From assembly GCA_049664225.1 (NCBI GenBank), contig JBATEX010000077.1:29544-93543 (forward strand): 64,000 nucleotides of DNA, in the 5' to 3' direction. How positions within the stretch are numbered: the stretch's first letter is position 1; each line of letters starts with the position of its first letter. This document shows, in pieces, positions 54,940 to 63,924 of this stretch. Position numbers and translations under genes: made by a program. Under the pieces are notes generated by a model that was not told the DNA's origin, ran no database searches, and saw only the letters and a program-made list of their open reading frames with translations. This stretch comes from JAUVRX01 sp049664225 (GTDB lineage: Bacteria; Acidobacteriota; Thermoanaerobaculia; Multivoradales; JAHEKO01).

Positions 54940-56589
54940 GTGTCATTGCATGATCTAGCCGGCCAGCCGGCACCAGCTTCGCTGCTTGTGGATGTTCCAT
55001 CACTGATCGCCGCCTACTACTCGTACCGACCCGACCCTGCCTTGCCCGGGCAGCTCGTGGCGTTCGGGACGTCAGGACACCGGGGAACCTCGCTGCGACG
55101 CAGCTTCAACGAGGCTCACATCCTAGCGATCAGCCAAGCGATTGCCGACTACCGTAAGCAAGGCGGTATCGATGGACCCCTGTTTCTCGGCCGCGACACA
55201 CACGCATTGTCGACCCCAGCCCAGATGACGGCCCTGGAAGTCCTGGCCGCCAACGATGTGGAGGTTCGTGTGGCACGGGATGAGGGCTACACGCCGACTC
55301 CGGTCATCTCGCACGCAATCCTGACCCACAATCGAGATTGCCAGAGCGGTCTCGCCGACGGCATCGTGATCACTCCCTCGCACAATCCGCCGGACTACGG
55401 AGGCTTCAAGTACAACCCTCCCCACGGAGGACCTGCCGACACGGGAGTCACCAGCTGGATCGCCGCCAGGGCCAATGAGCTCATGGGGGGCGATAACCGA
55501 GAAGTCCAGCGCTTCGCCTTCGAGAAGGCCATGGCCAGCTCCAACATCCGGCAGCACGATTACATCGAGGCCTATGTCGGTGACCTGGGAACCGTCGTGG
55601 ACATGGAGGCCATCCGCTCCTCCGGCCTGAGAATCGGCGCCGACCCCATGGGCGGCTCCGGAGTCGCCTTCTGGGAACCCATAGCGGAGCGATATGGGTT
55701 GGATCTCACCGTGGTCAATCCAGAAGTAGACCCCACATTTCGATTCATGAGGGTGGACCGCGACGGCAAGATCCGGATGGACTGCTCGTCGCCCTCGGCC
55801 ATGGCGGGCCTGATCGATCTGAAAGACAGGTTCGACATCGCCTTCGGCAATGATCCCGACTTCGATCGCCATGGCATCGTGACGCCGGGCGCCGGGCTGA
55901 TGAATCCCAACCACTACCTGGCTGTCGCCATCAATTACCTGTTCCAGAACCGCCCCGATTGGCCCTCGACGGCAGCCGTGGGCAAGACCCTGGTCAGCAG
56001 CAGCATCATCGATCGCCTGACCGACCACCTGGGTCGGACGCTCAAAGAAGTACCCGTAGGCTTCAAGTGGTTCGTCGATGGCCTGCTGGACGGGAGCTTC
56101 GGTTTCGGTGGTGAAGAGAGCGCCGGCGCCTCCTTCCTGAGACTCGACGGCAAGGTCTGGACGACCGATAAGGACGGCTTCATCCTCGACCTTCTTGCCG
56201 CCGAGATCACGGCCAGGACCGGCCTGGATCCTGGTGAGCACTATGTCCAGCTCACTGAGCAGTTTGGCGCACCGATCTACGAGCGAATCGACGCACCTGC
56301 CTCTCCTGAGCAGAAGGCAGCCCTCAAAACTCTTTCACCGGATCAGGTCACGGCCGACGAGTTGGCCGGCGAGCCCATCGAGGCTATTCTCAGCCACGCG
56401 CCGGGCAACGACGCTCCAATCGGCGGCCTCAAGGTCGTGGCAGAAAACGGCTGGTTTGCCGCTCGTCCCTCCGGGACCGAGGAGGTCTACAAGATCTACG
56501 CCGAGAGCTTTCTCGGCAGGGAGCACCTGGAGCGGATCCAGTCGGAAGCCAGAACCATCGTCAGTGCCGCATTCGAATCTGGCGATTGA
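54940..56589 (+). CDS. pgm: Phosphoglucomutase (alpha-D-glucose phosphate-specific)
   Basis: 549 residues, interconverting glucose 1- and 6-phosphate. GTG at 54940 is chosen over a TTG at 54934 because AGGGAGG is seven bases upstream. The phosphoserine loop is TPSHNPPDYGG (Ser147); the substrate start FGTSGHRG (~42-49), magnesium loop NDPDFDRHG, sugar loop GEESAGAS and phosphate loop RPSGTEEVYKIY are intact. Length agrees with bacterial Pgm (~546). Stands alone. Confidence 0.95.
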   Translation: MSLHDLAGQPAPASLLVDVPSLIAAYYSYRPDPALPGQLVAFGTSGHRGTSLRRSFNEAHILAISQAIADYRKQGGIDGPLFLGRDTHALSTPAQMTALEVLAANDVEVRVARDEGYTPTPVISHAILTHNRDCQSGLADGIVITPSHNPPDYGGFKYNPPHGGPADTGVTSWIAARANELMGGDNREVQRFAFEKAMASSNIRQHDYIEAYVGDLGTVVDMEAIRSSGLRIGADPMGGSGVAFWEPIAERYGLDLTVVNPEVDPTFRFMRVDRDGKIRMDCSSPSAMAGLIDLKDRFDIAFGNDPDFDRHGIVTPGAGLMNPNHYLAVAINYLFQNRPDWPSTAAVGKTLVSSSIIDRLTDHLGRTLKEVPVGFKWFVDGLLDGSFGFGGEESAGASFLRLDGKVWTTDKDGFILDLLAAEITARTGLDPGEHYVQLTEQFGAPIYERIDAPASPEQKAALKTLSPDQVTADELAGEPIEAILSHAPGNDAPIGGLKVVAENGWFAARPSGTEEVYKIYAESFLGREHLERIQSEARTIVSAAFESGD

Positions 56590-56606
56590 GGCTGTCTCGG
56601 CTCGCC

Positions 56607-58454
56607 TCACGGAACCGACGAGCTCCAGGCGCTCGTGTCACCGCTCTCGAAACCGTCAGCGAAGATCTCGTCGGTGACCACCACGCTGTCGCTGTCGGTG
56701 GCCATCTCGACCGGCGGTGATCGACCGTAGCTGGGGTCATTCCAGAGCTCGTAGAGGTATTCGCCGCGACTCAAGCCGAGGACCTGCGCCCCGCTGCCAA
56801 CGATGCAGTCGTCGGGGAGGTTGTTGTCAACGGCTTCGTCGCGAAGAAATTCGATGTACTCATCGCTGGCGGTCTGGTAGCGCAGGGTCGCCTCAATGGT
56901 GACCGGCGAGGGCGTCCCCAGCGGCACCGCCACCTTGTAGCTCACGTCATCGTAGTTGACCAGAACCCCCGATCCGGGCGCGGTTTCGGGGTAAGTGTAC
57001 CCGACGGGCTGAATGTCGATATCGTCTGCACCGGTGAATCCCAACGGAGGAATTCGGTTGTCCAGCGCCACGCAGTTGTTCTTCACGAAATGGAACAGAT
57101 GGTGGCCAGTGGCGGCGGACTCCACATCACACGCGCCGGTTCCGTTGAAGTCCCAGATACCCTGCTGGACCTCGTAGATCTTCAGCTGAGGGTCCCGGCT
57201 CAGTGCTCCGGTGCTCGGGCTCCAGGAACCGCTCTCCCAGATCAAACTGCCGGATCCGTCCCGTGCCATTAGATGCAGCCACATCCGCCGACCCTCGCCG
57301 TAGCCAGTCGGTAGCTTGTGACCGGTGAGATTCGTTATCCGGACACCGACGTCGAGCTCGGAACCGGCTGTGACACTCGATGGCAAGGTGACGTCAACCA
57401 ATGCCGACTGGTCCTGAAGCAGGTGCAGGGCCCAGGCGGTTGTCGCATCGAAACTGGCATCGCGATCGAGGCTAGCCCCATATTCCCCCTTGAGAACCTG
57501 CGGAATCCAGGCGTTGCCGCCCGCCAGCTGATGAATGGGCATGTCCCCTGTCCGGTTGTTGCGGCACTGGCTAGAAGCACAGGCTGGATCCTGGGTCGCG
57601 TCGGGCATGTGGCAGCTCGAGCAGCTCTCGAATTCCGGCGACCCCTCGTCGCCCATCGAACTCTGTTGCCACTCCCTGAAGGTGCGTTCGATCGGAAACG
57701 GCACACCTGTATCCTGACCTGTCTCGTCTCTCAAATTGTGAAGAGGACTGGTGACATTGTGACAGTTGCCGCAGAGGTCGTTGCTCACCTCATAGTCGGA
57801 GTACGCCCACTCGTGCATCGGCAGGGAGTGGTTGGGCAGCCCAGAGTAGTCGTAGGGACCGGCGCGGCAGGGCTCCTGAGGGTGAGGCATCGTGTTCGAG
57901 CAGACCGCATCGTCGATCCAGAAGCTGGCATTCTCGAAATAGACCGCGTCCTGGCCAGCCGGAGGATTGCCATTGACCTCCATGCGGTGGCAGAAGTGGC
58001 ACGTGAGGCCTGAGAAATCGTTATCTTTGCCGTCGAGGCTACCCGAGAGGCCACAGCCGTCTGCATCGCCGATGGAAGCACCTCCATTGCCTGCGTTGGC
58101 CCTGCCCTCGAGCCAGCCCGTGGGAGTATGGCACCGCAGGCAAAACTCGCCGACGCCTTCGACACCCAAGTCGGCACCGTCGTGATTGGCTACATCCAAG
58201 GCGGCCCAGAAAATCGGGTCCCGGGCCGCATTGGCCATCATGGAGCCGGCCCAGGTATCCCATGGCTCGATGTGCGCCCCGTCATAGTCCGCATGGCAAC
58301 TGAAGCAGTCCCCTGGAGTCTGGATAGGGAAGGTCAGTGGACCCTGGGTACCGAGCGGCGTATAGACGCCTGCCGAAGCAAGGCTCGATCCGGCCAGAAT
58401 CGCCAGGCCTCCCAGCAACCCGCTGAGTCGACATCGCCGTCTTACTCGAAGCAT
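56607..58454 (-). CDS. Secreted pentahaem c-type cytochrome with C-terminal ADGFESGD tail
   Basis: 615 residues. Signal peptide ~1-28. Five CxxCH sites: CFSCH (50-54), CLRCH (105-109), CHFCH (152-156), CGNCH (228-232) and CSSCH (278-282). Extra His residues nearby could be distal ligands. The C-terminal half is a beta region containing ITNLTGHKLPTGYGEGRR, a segment conserved in multihaem cytochromes. The protein ends IFADGFESGDTSAWSSSVP, a short tail that recurs at the C-termini of unrelated exported proteins in some Acidobacteriota and Gammaproteobacteria. Convergent with pgm. Confidence 0.88.
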   Translation of the reverse strand: MLRVRRRCRLSGLLGGLAILAGSSLASAGVYTPLGTQGPLTFPIQTPGDCFSCHADYDGAHIEPWDTWAGSMMANAARDPIFWAALDVANHDGADLGVEGVGEFCLRCHTPTGWLEGRANAGNGGASIGDADGCGLSGSLDGKDNDFSGLTCHFCHRMEVNGNPPAGQDAVYFENASFWIDDAVCSNTMPHPQEPCRAGPYDYSGLPNHSLPMHEWAYSDYEVSNDLCGNCHNVTSPLHNLRDETGQDTGVPFPIERTFREWQQSSMGDEGSPEFESCSSCHMPDATQDPACASSQCRNNRTGDMPIHQLAGGNAWIPQVLKGEYGASLDRDASFDATTAWALHLLQDQSALVDVTLPSSVTAGSELDVGVRITNLTGHKLPTGYGEGRRMWLHLMARDGSGSLIWESGSWSPSTGALSRDPQLKIYEVQQGIWDFNGTGACDVESAATGHHLFHFVKNNCVALDNRIPPLGFTGADDIDIQPVGYTYPETAPGSGVLVNYDDVSYKVAVPLGTPSPVTIEATLRYQTASDEYIEFLRDEAVDNNLPDDCIVGSGAQVLGLSRGEYLYELWNDPSYGRSPPVEMATDSDSVVVTDEIFADGFESGDTSAWSSSVP

Positions 58455-58542
58455 TGGATCCCTCCCTCTCGGCGCGATCTGATACGTTCCCAGTATCGCC
58501 TATTTCGGCCATCTCCTGAAACCACCTCCTGTGAGATCCGCC

Positions 58543-59793
58543 ATGATCGAGCTCCGCCACATTCTCGACGCACGCTCCCGACTCGCGGACGGAGCGATCA
58601 AAGAGACGCCCTGCCTCGAGTCCGAGGCGCTCTCAGAACGTTGTGGTGTCCACCTGTTCCTCAAATACGAGACCCTGCAGCGCACCGGGTCTTTCAAGCC
58701 CCGTGGGGCGCTGAACCGAATCCTCACGCTGAGCGAAGAGGAGCGCTCGAGGGGCGTCATCGCCGCTTCGGCGGGCAATCACGCCCAGGGTGTGGCCTAT
58801 GCAGCAGGCGTGGTCGGTGTCGATGCCCTGATCGTGATGCCGGAGAGCACCCCCCTGGTGAAGATCACCCGCACCCAGCAGCTGGGGGCCACCGTCGAGC
58901 TCCATGGACAGAACCTGGACGAGGCTCTGAGCAGGGCCCGAGAACTGGAAGAGCAGAAGGGTATGACCTTTGTCCACCCCTTCGACGACGAAGCGGTCAT
59001 CGCCGGGCAAGGTACTGTCGGCCTGGAGATTCTCGAGCAGGTTCCCGACCTAGAAGCCATCGTGTCTCCCATCGGAGGCGGCGGTCTCATCTCCGGCATA
59101 GCCACGGCCGTCAAAGCTCAGCGACCCGAGGTCGAGGTCTACGGTGTGCAGAGTGAGGCCGCTCCCGCCATGAAGCAGAGCTTTGATGCGGGCGAGAGGC
59201 AATCCTCAGAGGTGGCGCCGACCATTGCCGAGGGCATCACGCTCAAGCGACCGGGTGACCTGACCTTTCCCATCATCCAACGACTCGTCGACGGCATCGA
59301 ACTGGTTTCTGAGGCCGAGATCGAGGGCGCTGTCTACGAGCTGTTGGAGACCGGAAAGAGCCTCACCGAAGGGGCAGGCGCAGCTGGCTACTGCGCCATC
59401 CGCAACGGCAGATTCCCCAGCCTCGCGGGCAAGAAGGTGGTCGTCGTTCTGTGCGGCGCCAACATCGATCTCAACATTCTCGAGCGCATCATCGAGAGGT
59501 CGCTGCTCAAGCAGCACCGGCTCGTCAGGTTGGGCATCACCGTCAAGGACCGACCGGGAGGCCTGGCCCGCATGCTGGCCGTCATCGCCGAACGAGAGGC
59601 CAACGTTCTCCACATCCACCACAATCGGGTCTTCACCGAGACCGCCTTCTGGCAGGTCGATGTCGAGCTCATCCTCGAGGTCAAGAATCGAGCGCACATC
59701 GAGCGCCTGCTCGAAGCTCTCGCCCAGGCCGGCTATACCAGGATCGAGGAATTGGGCGTCCCCCTGGTGCCGGCTCCCCACCTCGAACGCTGA
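58543..59793 (+). CDS. ilvA: Threonine ammonia-lyase (threonine dehydratase) with ACT-like C-terminus
   Basis: 416 residues. PLP-binding Lys52 in TGSFKPRGA; SAGNHAQG substrate loop; PIGGGGLISG phosphate cup; C-terminal regulatory region from ~325 (HRLVRLGITVKDRPGGLARMLAVIA) is one ACT-like domain. At ~400 residues with one ACT domain it matches the shorter IlvA/TdcB form. It could feed 2-oxobutyrate to isoleucine or to the 2-oxoacid oxidoreductase encoded downstream. GTG at 58531 is an alternative start. Confidence 0.9.
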   Translation: MIELRHILDARSRLADGAIKETPCLESEALSERCGVHLFLKYETLQRTGSFKPRGALNRILTLSEEERSRGVIAASAGNHAQGVAYAAGVVGVDALIVMPESTPLVKITRTQQLGATVELHGQNLDEALSRARELEEQKGMTFVHPFDDEAVIAGQGTVGLEILEQVPDLEAIVSPIGGGGLISGIATAVKAQRPEVEVYGVQSEAAPAMKQSFDAGERQSSEVAPTIAEGITLKRPGDLTFPIIQRLVDGIELVSEAEIEGAVYELLETGKSLTEGAGAAGYCAIRNGRFPSLAGKKVVVVLCGANIDLNILERIIERSLLKQHRLVRLGITVKDRPGGLARMLAVIAEREANVLHIHHNRVFTETAFWQVDVELILEVKNRAHIERLLEALAQAGYTRIEELGVPLVPAPHLER

Positions 59794-59895
59794 GCTGGAG
59801 GTCTTCCCCGAGTCCACCCGGTTGCTATACTCCGGCATCTTGCCTCGACAGGGCGTTGCCGAGTGAACACGGGTCAGCGGAGACGAGAACACCGT

Positions 59896-60441
59896 ATGTA
59901 CGAAGAGGTGAGCATCAAGCGAGAAGTCGGAGCAATTCAGATCCCCGACGGGTCACCCGTGGTGATTCCCGAAGGCACCAAGGTGCTCATCACCCAGAGC
60001 CTGGGCGGCAGCTTTACCGTCATGACCGATCGTGGGGCCATGTATCGCATCGACGAGCGCAACGCAGATGCACTCGGCAAAGAACCGGCGGAGAACGCGA
60101 GTCAGTCGGCTGCCCCAGCAGACGCGGAGTCCCTCGAGCAGCTCATCTGGTCGGAGATGAAGAAGTGCTTCGATCCCGAGATACCCGTCAATGTCGTGGA
60201 TCTGGGCCTGATCTACGACTGCCAGGTTCAAGACCGTCCGGAAGGGGGCTTTCGGGTCGAGATCAAGATGACCCTCACCGCTCCGGGATGCGGCATGGGG
60301 CCCGTTTTGGCCGAGGATGTCCGGGCGCGCCTGGAAGCCATCTCCGGAGTCGAGGAGACCGAGGTTGAAATCGTTTTTGACCCGCCCTGGAATCCGAACA
60401 TGATGACCGATGCGGCCAGGCTGCAACTCGGCTTCATGTAG
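59896..60441 (+). CDS. sufT: SufT, iron-sulfur cluster assembly factor (DUF59 family)
   Basis: 181 residues from the ATG at 59896 (GTG at 59863 also in frame). N-terminal beta domain typical of SufT (PVVIPEGTKVLITQSLGGSFTV), then a MIP18/DUF59 domain: FDPEIPVNVVDLGLIYDC, LTAPGCGMGPVLAEDV and VFDPPWNPNMM. SufT helps mature Fe-S proteins when demand is high. It sits just before genes for a ferredoxin-dependent oxidoreductase, but no suf operon is present. Confidence 0.92.
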   Translation: MYEEVSIKREVGAIQIPDGSPVVIPEGTKVLITQSLGGSFTVMTDRGAMYRIDERNADALGKEPAENASQSAAPADAESLEQLIWSEMKKCFDPEIPVNVVDLGLIYDCQVQDRPEGGFRVEIKMTLTAPGCGMGPVLAEDVRARLEAISGVEETEVEIVFDPPWNPNMMTDAARLQLGFM

Positions 60442-60632
60442 ACCATTTCTCGTACTCAAAAGTCTGACCACCCCTACAGGTGGGTGGGTCGTCCCACCTC
60501 ATCGGGTGTTGGTGAAAATCGCCGTCTCGTGCATGCTCTGTGAGAGTGCTCCGAAGGCGCTCCACCTCGTCGGCCCGACGAACCAAGCGCGCCGTTTCTA
60601 GCGGACTCCTGCAAGATCTGAAGAGGAGTGTT
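60442..60632. other. 191-base leader region before the 2-oxoacid oxidoreductase genes
   Basis: No gene. A CCACC/GGTGG hairpin around CCTACA lies near 60469-60484, close enough to the sufT stop to terminate it weakly, but no T-run follows. The promoter for the downstream operon is presumably here; no clear boxes seen. Confidence 0.3.
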
Positions 60633-62036
60633 ATGCCTACCGGAAACACCAGGACCCGACCCAAACCCTTTGTCATGCCCCACTTCTGCAAGGCCTGTGG
60701 GCGTTGCATCGACGCCTGTCCCAAGGACTGCATCTCACTGGGCACCGAGATCGAGTCGTCCACTGGCTTTACGCCGGTCGTTTTGGATCTCGAAGCCTGT
60801 AACGGGTGCGGTCTCTGCTTCAGCGCCTGTCCCGAGCCCTTCGGCCTCGCGCCCGTTACCAACGAGTTCGAGACCGAGTTGTTCGACCCGGAGAAGACCT
60901 TCGGGCCGAGACAATCCACGGCAATCGAGCCGGTGGCCATACCCGATGAGCGGATTCCGCTACCTGACCTGGAGCCGCTGGTCCTGAAGGGAAATCACGC
61001 CGCCGCGATCGGCGCGATCCTAGCCGGCTGCCGCCACTTCTTCGGCTACCCCATCACACCTTCGACCGAGGGCGCGGAGTTGATGGCCAAGCTGCTTCCT
61101 CAGATCGACGGCGTCTTTGTCCAAGCGGTGAGCGAGGTAGCCACCATCAACATGATGTACGGCTGCGGCGGCGCCGGCATGCCGTGTATGACTTTCACCT
61201 CTTCGCCAGGCTTCAGCCTCATGGTGGAGGGAATCTCCTACATGATCGGAGCCGAGGTGCCGGGCGTTATCGTAGACGTCATGCGAGGTGGCCCGGGACT
61301 GGGCAATATCGCCCCGGAACAGGCGGACATCAAGCTCCTGTGCCGTGGTCTGGGGCACGGCAACACCCACGCCCCGGTTCTCGCGCCTTCGACGCCGCAA
61401 GAAATGCTCGAAATGGCCATGCTGGCCTTCGAGTTGGCTTTCAAGTACCGCCATCCCGTGGTCATCGCCGGTGACGGGTACCTTGGGCAGATGACCGGGC
61501 GGGTCACGCTGCCCGACTCCATGATCAAGCCGGGTATGCCGGAGTGGGCGGTCTGGGGAGACGAGATGCATCGCGGCAACCTCATCAGCTCCATCTTCCT
61601 TGCCGAGCCCGACCTCGAAGCCCACAACATCCGCCTCAACGATAAGTACGAGCGGATGGCGGCCGAGGAACAGAGAGCCGATCTCTACCAGTGTGAGGAT
61701 GCCAACTGGTTGATCGTAGCGTGCAATACGCCAGCCCGAATGGCCAAGGGTGCCGTCCAGAAGCTGCGTCAGGAAGGGATCAAGGCTGGTCTCTTCCGAC
61801 CGATCACTCTGTGGCCCTTTCCTATCGATGCCCTGGCCAGCATCATCGACAACGTCGAGGGACTGCTTGTCGTGGAAGGCAGCAATGGACAACTGGAGGA
61901 CGAGCTGCGGCTGGCCATGAGCCATGCCGGCATTCGCCATCCACGGATCGAGAACGTCAGACACTTTGGCGGCATCCTGCCGTCACTCGAGGAAATCGTC
62001 GACAAACTCACCTCACTCCTGGAGGTGGCAGCATGA
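60633..62036 (+). CDS. korA: 2-oxoacid:ferredoxin oxidoreductase alpha subunit with fused 2[4Fe-4S] domain
   Basis: 467 residues, ATG after GAGGAG. An N-terminal ferredoxin domain carries two Cx2Cx2Cx3C sets (Cys19, 22, 25, 29 and Cys56, 59, 62, 66); then domain I of the alpha subunit (GNHAAAIGAILAGC, FFGYPITPSTEGAE, GISYMIGAEVP, MRGGPGLGN) and domain II (~350-465). This resembles VorA/KorA-type subunits. Substrate (2-oxoglutarate, branched 2-oxoacid or 2-oxobutyrate) is not decided by motifs. ATGA overlap with korB. Confidence 0.87.
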   Translation: MPTGNTRTRPKPFVMPHFCKACGRCIDACPKDCISLGTEIESSTGFTPVVLDLEACNGCGLCFSACPEPFGLAPVTNEFETELFDPEKTFGPRQSTAIEPVAIPDERIPLPDLEPLVLKGNHAAAIGAILAGCRHFFGYPITPSTEGAELMAKLLPQIDGVFVQAVSEVATINMMYGCGGAGMPCMTFTSSPGFSLMVEGISYMIGAEVPGVIVDVMRGGPGLGNIAPEQADIKLLCRGLGHGNTHAPVLAPSTPQEMLEMAMLAFELAFKYRHPVVIAGDGYLGQMTGRVTLPDSMIKPGMPEWAVWGDEMHRGNLISSIFLAEPDLEAHNIRLNDKYERMAAEEQRADLYQCEDANWLIVACNTPARMAKGAVQKLRQEGIKAGLFRPITLWPFPIDALASIIDNVEGLLVVEGSNGQLEDELRLAMSHAGIRHPRIENVRHFGGILPSLEEIVDKLTSLLEVAA

Positions 62037-63463
62037 GCAACGTCTTCTACGAAAAGTTCGAACGTCACTCCCACGGTGAGGGTCTGAAGGGGCAGAGTAC
62101 CCACTATTGCCCCGGCTGTGGTCACGGCTTGATCCAGAAGTATCTGGCCGAGTCCATCGCCGAATTGGAAATACAGGATCGCACCATCGCGGTTTCGCCC
62201 GTCGGCTGCAGCGTATTCATGTACTACTACCTGGACGTGGGCAATACCCAGGCCGCGCATGGCCGAGCTCCGGCCGTCGCCATCGGTCACAAGGTAGCCA
62301 ATCCGGACTCCGTCCTGATCAGCTATCAGGGAGATGGTGACCTGGCCTCGATCGGCATCGCGGAGATCGTACAGGCCGCCCAGATGGGTATTCCTCTGAC
62401 CGTGATTTTCGTCAACAACGCCATCTATGGGATGACAGGCGGCCAGATGGCCCCAACCACGCTGATGGGCCAGAAGAGCGCCACTACGCCCACGGGCCGC
62501 GAGCGCCTCACCGGCCTACCGATGAAGGTGGCCGAGACCATGGCACTGCTCGACGGCACGGTCTATGTCGAGCGCGTCGCCCTGTACGACAACAAGCTGC
62601 GAATGCGTACCAAGAAGGCTATCAAGAAGGCCCTGCAGGTCCAGATCGACAATCGCGGCGTCGGATTCGTCGAGGTGCTCGCCGAGTGCCCGACCCACCT
62701 GAAGATGACTCCTGTGGAGACGGAGAGGTGGGTCAAGGAGGCCATGGAGCCCATCTTCCCGCTCGGCGTCAAGAAGGACCTGGACAGCGACCCCTGGTTC
62801 CACCTCGAGAAACCCAGCTTCGAGCCCGACAGGATCATCGAAGTGATCGGCGCCACTTCGGAAGAGACGGACCGGCACTGCGATGGTTTTCCCACCCACA
62901 TCGACAGCCACGACATCGGTCTCAAGCTGGCAGGCGCCGGTGGCGATGGAGCCCAGACTGCCGCCATGCTGATCGCCAAGGCAGCGGTTACCGAAGGCTT
63001 CGACTCGACCCACATTCCCAGCTACGGTCCGGAATCCAGAGGCGGCACCTCCTACGCCGACGTTCATGTCGCCAACGAAGAGGTGCTCTCGCCCGCCGCC
63101 CCGAGACCTCACCTGCTGGTCGCTTTCAACGCCCCCAGTCTGGAGAAGTTCGGACCCACCGTCCAGCCGGGTGGCACGATCGTCTACGACAGCTCGGTCA
63201 TCGCCGAGCCGCCGGAGCTCGATCCCTCCGTGACTCTTGTAGGCGTACCCTGCACTGAGATCGCCAGGGATCTGGGGGCTGCCAAGGTGAAGAACGTCGT
63301 GGCACTGGGAGCGCTACAAGCTGCGACTCAACTGTTTCCCAGGGAGACCTTCCTTACGTCCGTTCGACAGGCGTTGCGACACAACTGCGCCATGATCGAG
63401 CTCAACGAGGAGGCCTTCGGCTGGGGCGCACGAGCCTTCGAGGAGACGGCCGGAGCCAACTAG
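62033..63463 (+). CDS. korB: 2-oxoacid:ferredoxin oxidoreductase beta-gamma fusion subunit
   Basis: 476 residues, ATG with GGAGGTG upstream. Beta part (~1-290) has the proximal-cluster cysteines CPGCG (Cys26, Cys29), SPVGCS (Cys59) and the TPP/Mg site GDGDLASIG with VNNAIYGMTGGQ. A gamma domain follows from ~295 (KLAGAGGDGAQTAAMLIAKAA, SYGPESRGGTSYADV, VGVPCTEIA) in the same chain. Together with KorA this gives a two-gene enzyme with alpha, beta, gamma and ferredoxin parts. Oxidises a 2-oxoacid to acyl-CoA with ferredoxin as acceptor. Confidence 0.88.
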   Translation: MSNVFYEKFERHSHGEGLKGQSTHYCPGCGHGLIQKYLAESIAELEIQDRTIAVSPVGCSVFMYYYLDVGNTQAAHGRAPAVAIGHKVANPDSVLISYQGDGDLASIGIAEIVQAAQMGIPLTVIFVNNAIYGMTGGQMAPTTLMGQKSATTPTGRERLTGLPMKVAETMALLDGTVYVERVALYDNKLRMRTKKAIKKALQVQIDNRGVGFVEVLAECPTHLKMTPVETERWVKEAMEPIFPLGVKKDLDSDPWFHLEKPSFEPDRIIEVIGATSEETDRHCDGFPTHIDSHDIGLKLAGAGGDGAQTAAMLIAKAAVTEGFDSTHIPSYGPESRGGTSYADVHVANEEVLSPAAPRPHLLVAFNAPSLEKFGPTVQPGGTIVYDSSVIAEPPELDPSVTLVGVPCTEIARDLGAAKVKNVVALGALQAATQLFPRETFLTSVRQALRHNCAMIELNEEAFGWGARAFEETAGAN

Positions 63464-63492
63464 TCGGGCCGATACTCCGCCGTCTGCCTCAG

Positions 63493-63540
63493 CTCCAGCC
63501 GTCCCTCGGTTCGGGCTTGACCCGCCGAGGGGCGCTGGAG
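63493..63540. repeat. Large inverted repeat after korB, hairpin 1
   Basis: CTCCAGC and GCTGGAG (outer), CCCTCGG and CCGAGGG (middle) and CGGG/CCCG (inner) nest into one hairpin of about 20 pairs with a five-base loop. It begins 30 bases after the korB stop and could end that transcript, but no T-run follows. Confidence 0.7.
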
Positions 63541-63546
63541 CCCTTT

Positions 63547-63597
63547 CACTGCCCAGAAGGGCGCATTTCCAGGCGGAAAGCGCCGTCTTGGGCAGTG
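63547..63597. repeat. Large inverted repeat, hairpin 2
   Basis: Perfect nine-base outer arms CACTGCCCA/TGGGCAGTG, then GGCGC/GCGCC and TTTCC/GGAAA inner arms around AGGC. Almost the full 51 bases can pair. Lies seven bases after hairpin 1. Confidence 0.7.
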
Positions 63598-63655
63598 AGG
63601 GCGTGAGGGTTGAGGCCCTGGGGCCTGGGGCCTGAACAGATGACCACGATCTTGT

Positions 63656-63743
63656 GAGGTCAGCCCGGGGGGCAGGCTCCCAGGGGGCTATCCTCCCTTC
63701 CGCTGCAAGAACCCCCTGAGATCCTGCCCCCCGGACCGACCTC
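63656..63743. repeat. Large inverted repeat, hairpin 3
   Basis: A perfect 12-base arm pair CCGGGGGGCAGG/CCTGCCCCCCGG is extended outward by GAGGTC/GACCTC and inward by GGGGG/CCCCC, over an 88-base span. Too long for a simple terminator; may fold as a structured RNA. Confidence 0.7.
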
Positions 63744-63860
63744 TTGGACGTACCCGGAGAGCTCCCTCCCTTCTGCGTCAACAACGCCCTGGAGGTCCCC
63801 ACGCCGGACCCTGGACGATGGGAGTCTCGAACTCATTCCTACACACCCCTAAGCCCTCAC

Positions 63861-63924
63861 TGCCTTCATTGCCCCACTGCCCCAAGGATCGGCTGGAGCA
63901 AGCGACAGCCGTCTCAACCCCAAG
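63861..63924. repeat. Diverged second copy of the TGCCCCAA-octamer plus 39-base module
   Basis: Three octamer-like units (TGCCTTCA, TGCCCCAC, TGCCCCAA) are followed by a 39-base stretch (63886-63924) that aligns by eye with 45195-45233 at about two thirds of positions with one offset, both ending in CCCCAAG. The longer AAGACC arrays seen after the first copy are absent here. Confidence 0.55.

Noticed and set aside
63314..63802. 162-codon minus-strand frame in the right-end region
   Set aside because: It overlaps the korB C-terminus and the hairpins, has low-complexity composition and no ribosome site or family motif.
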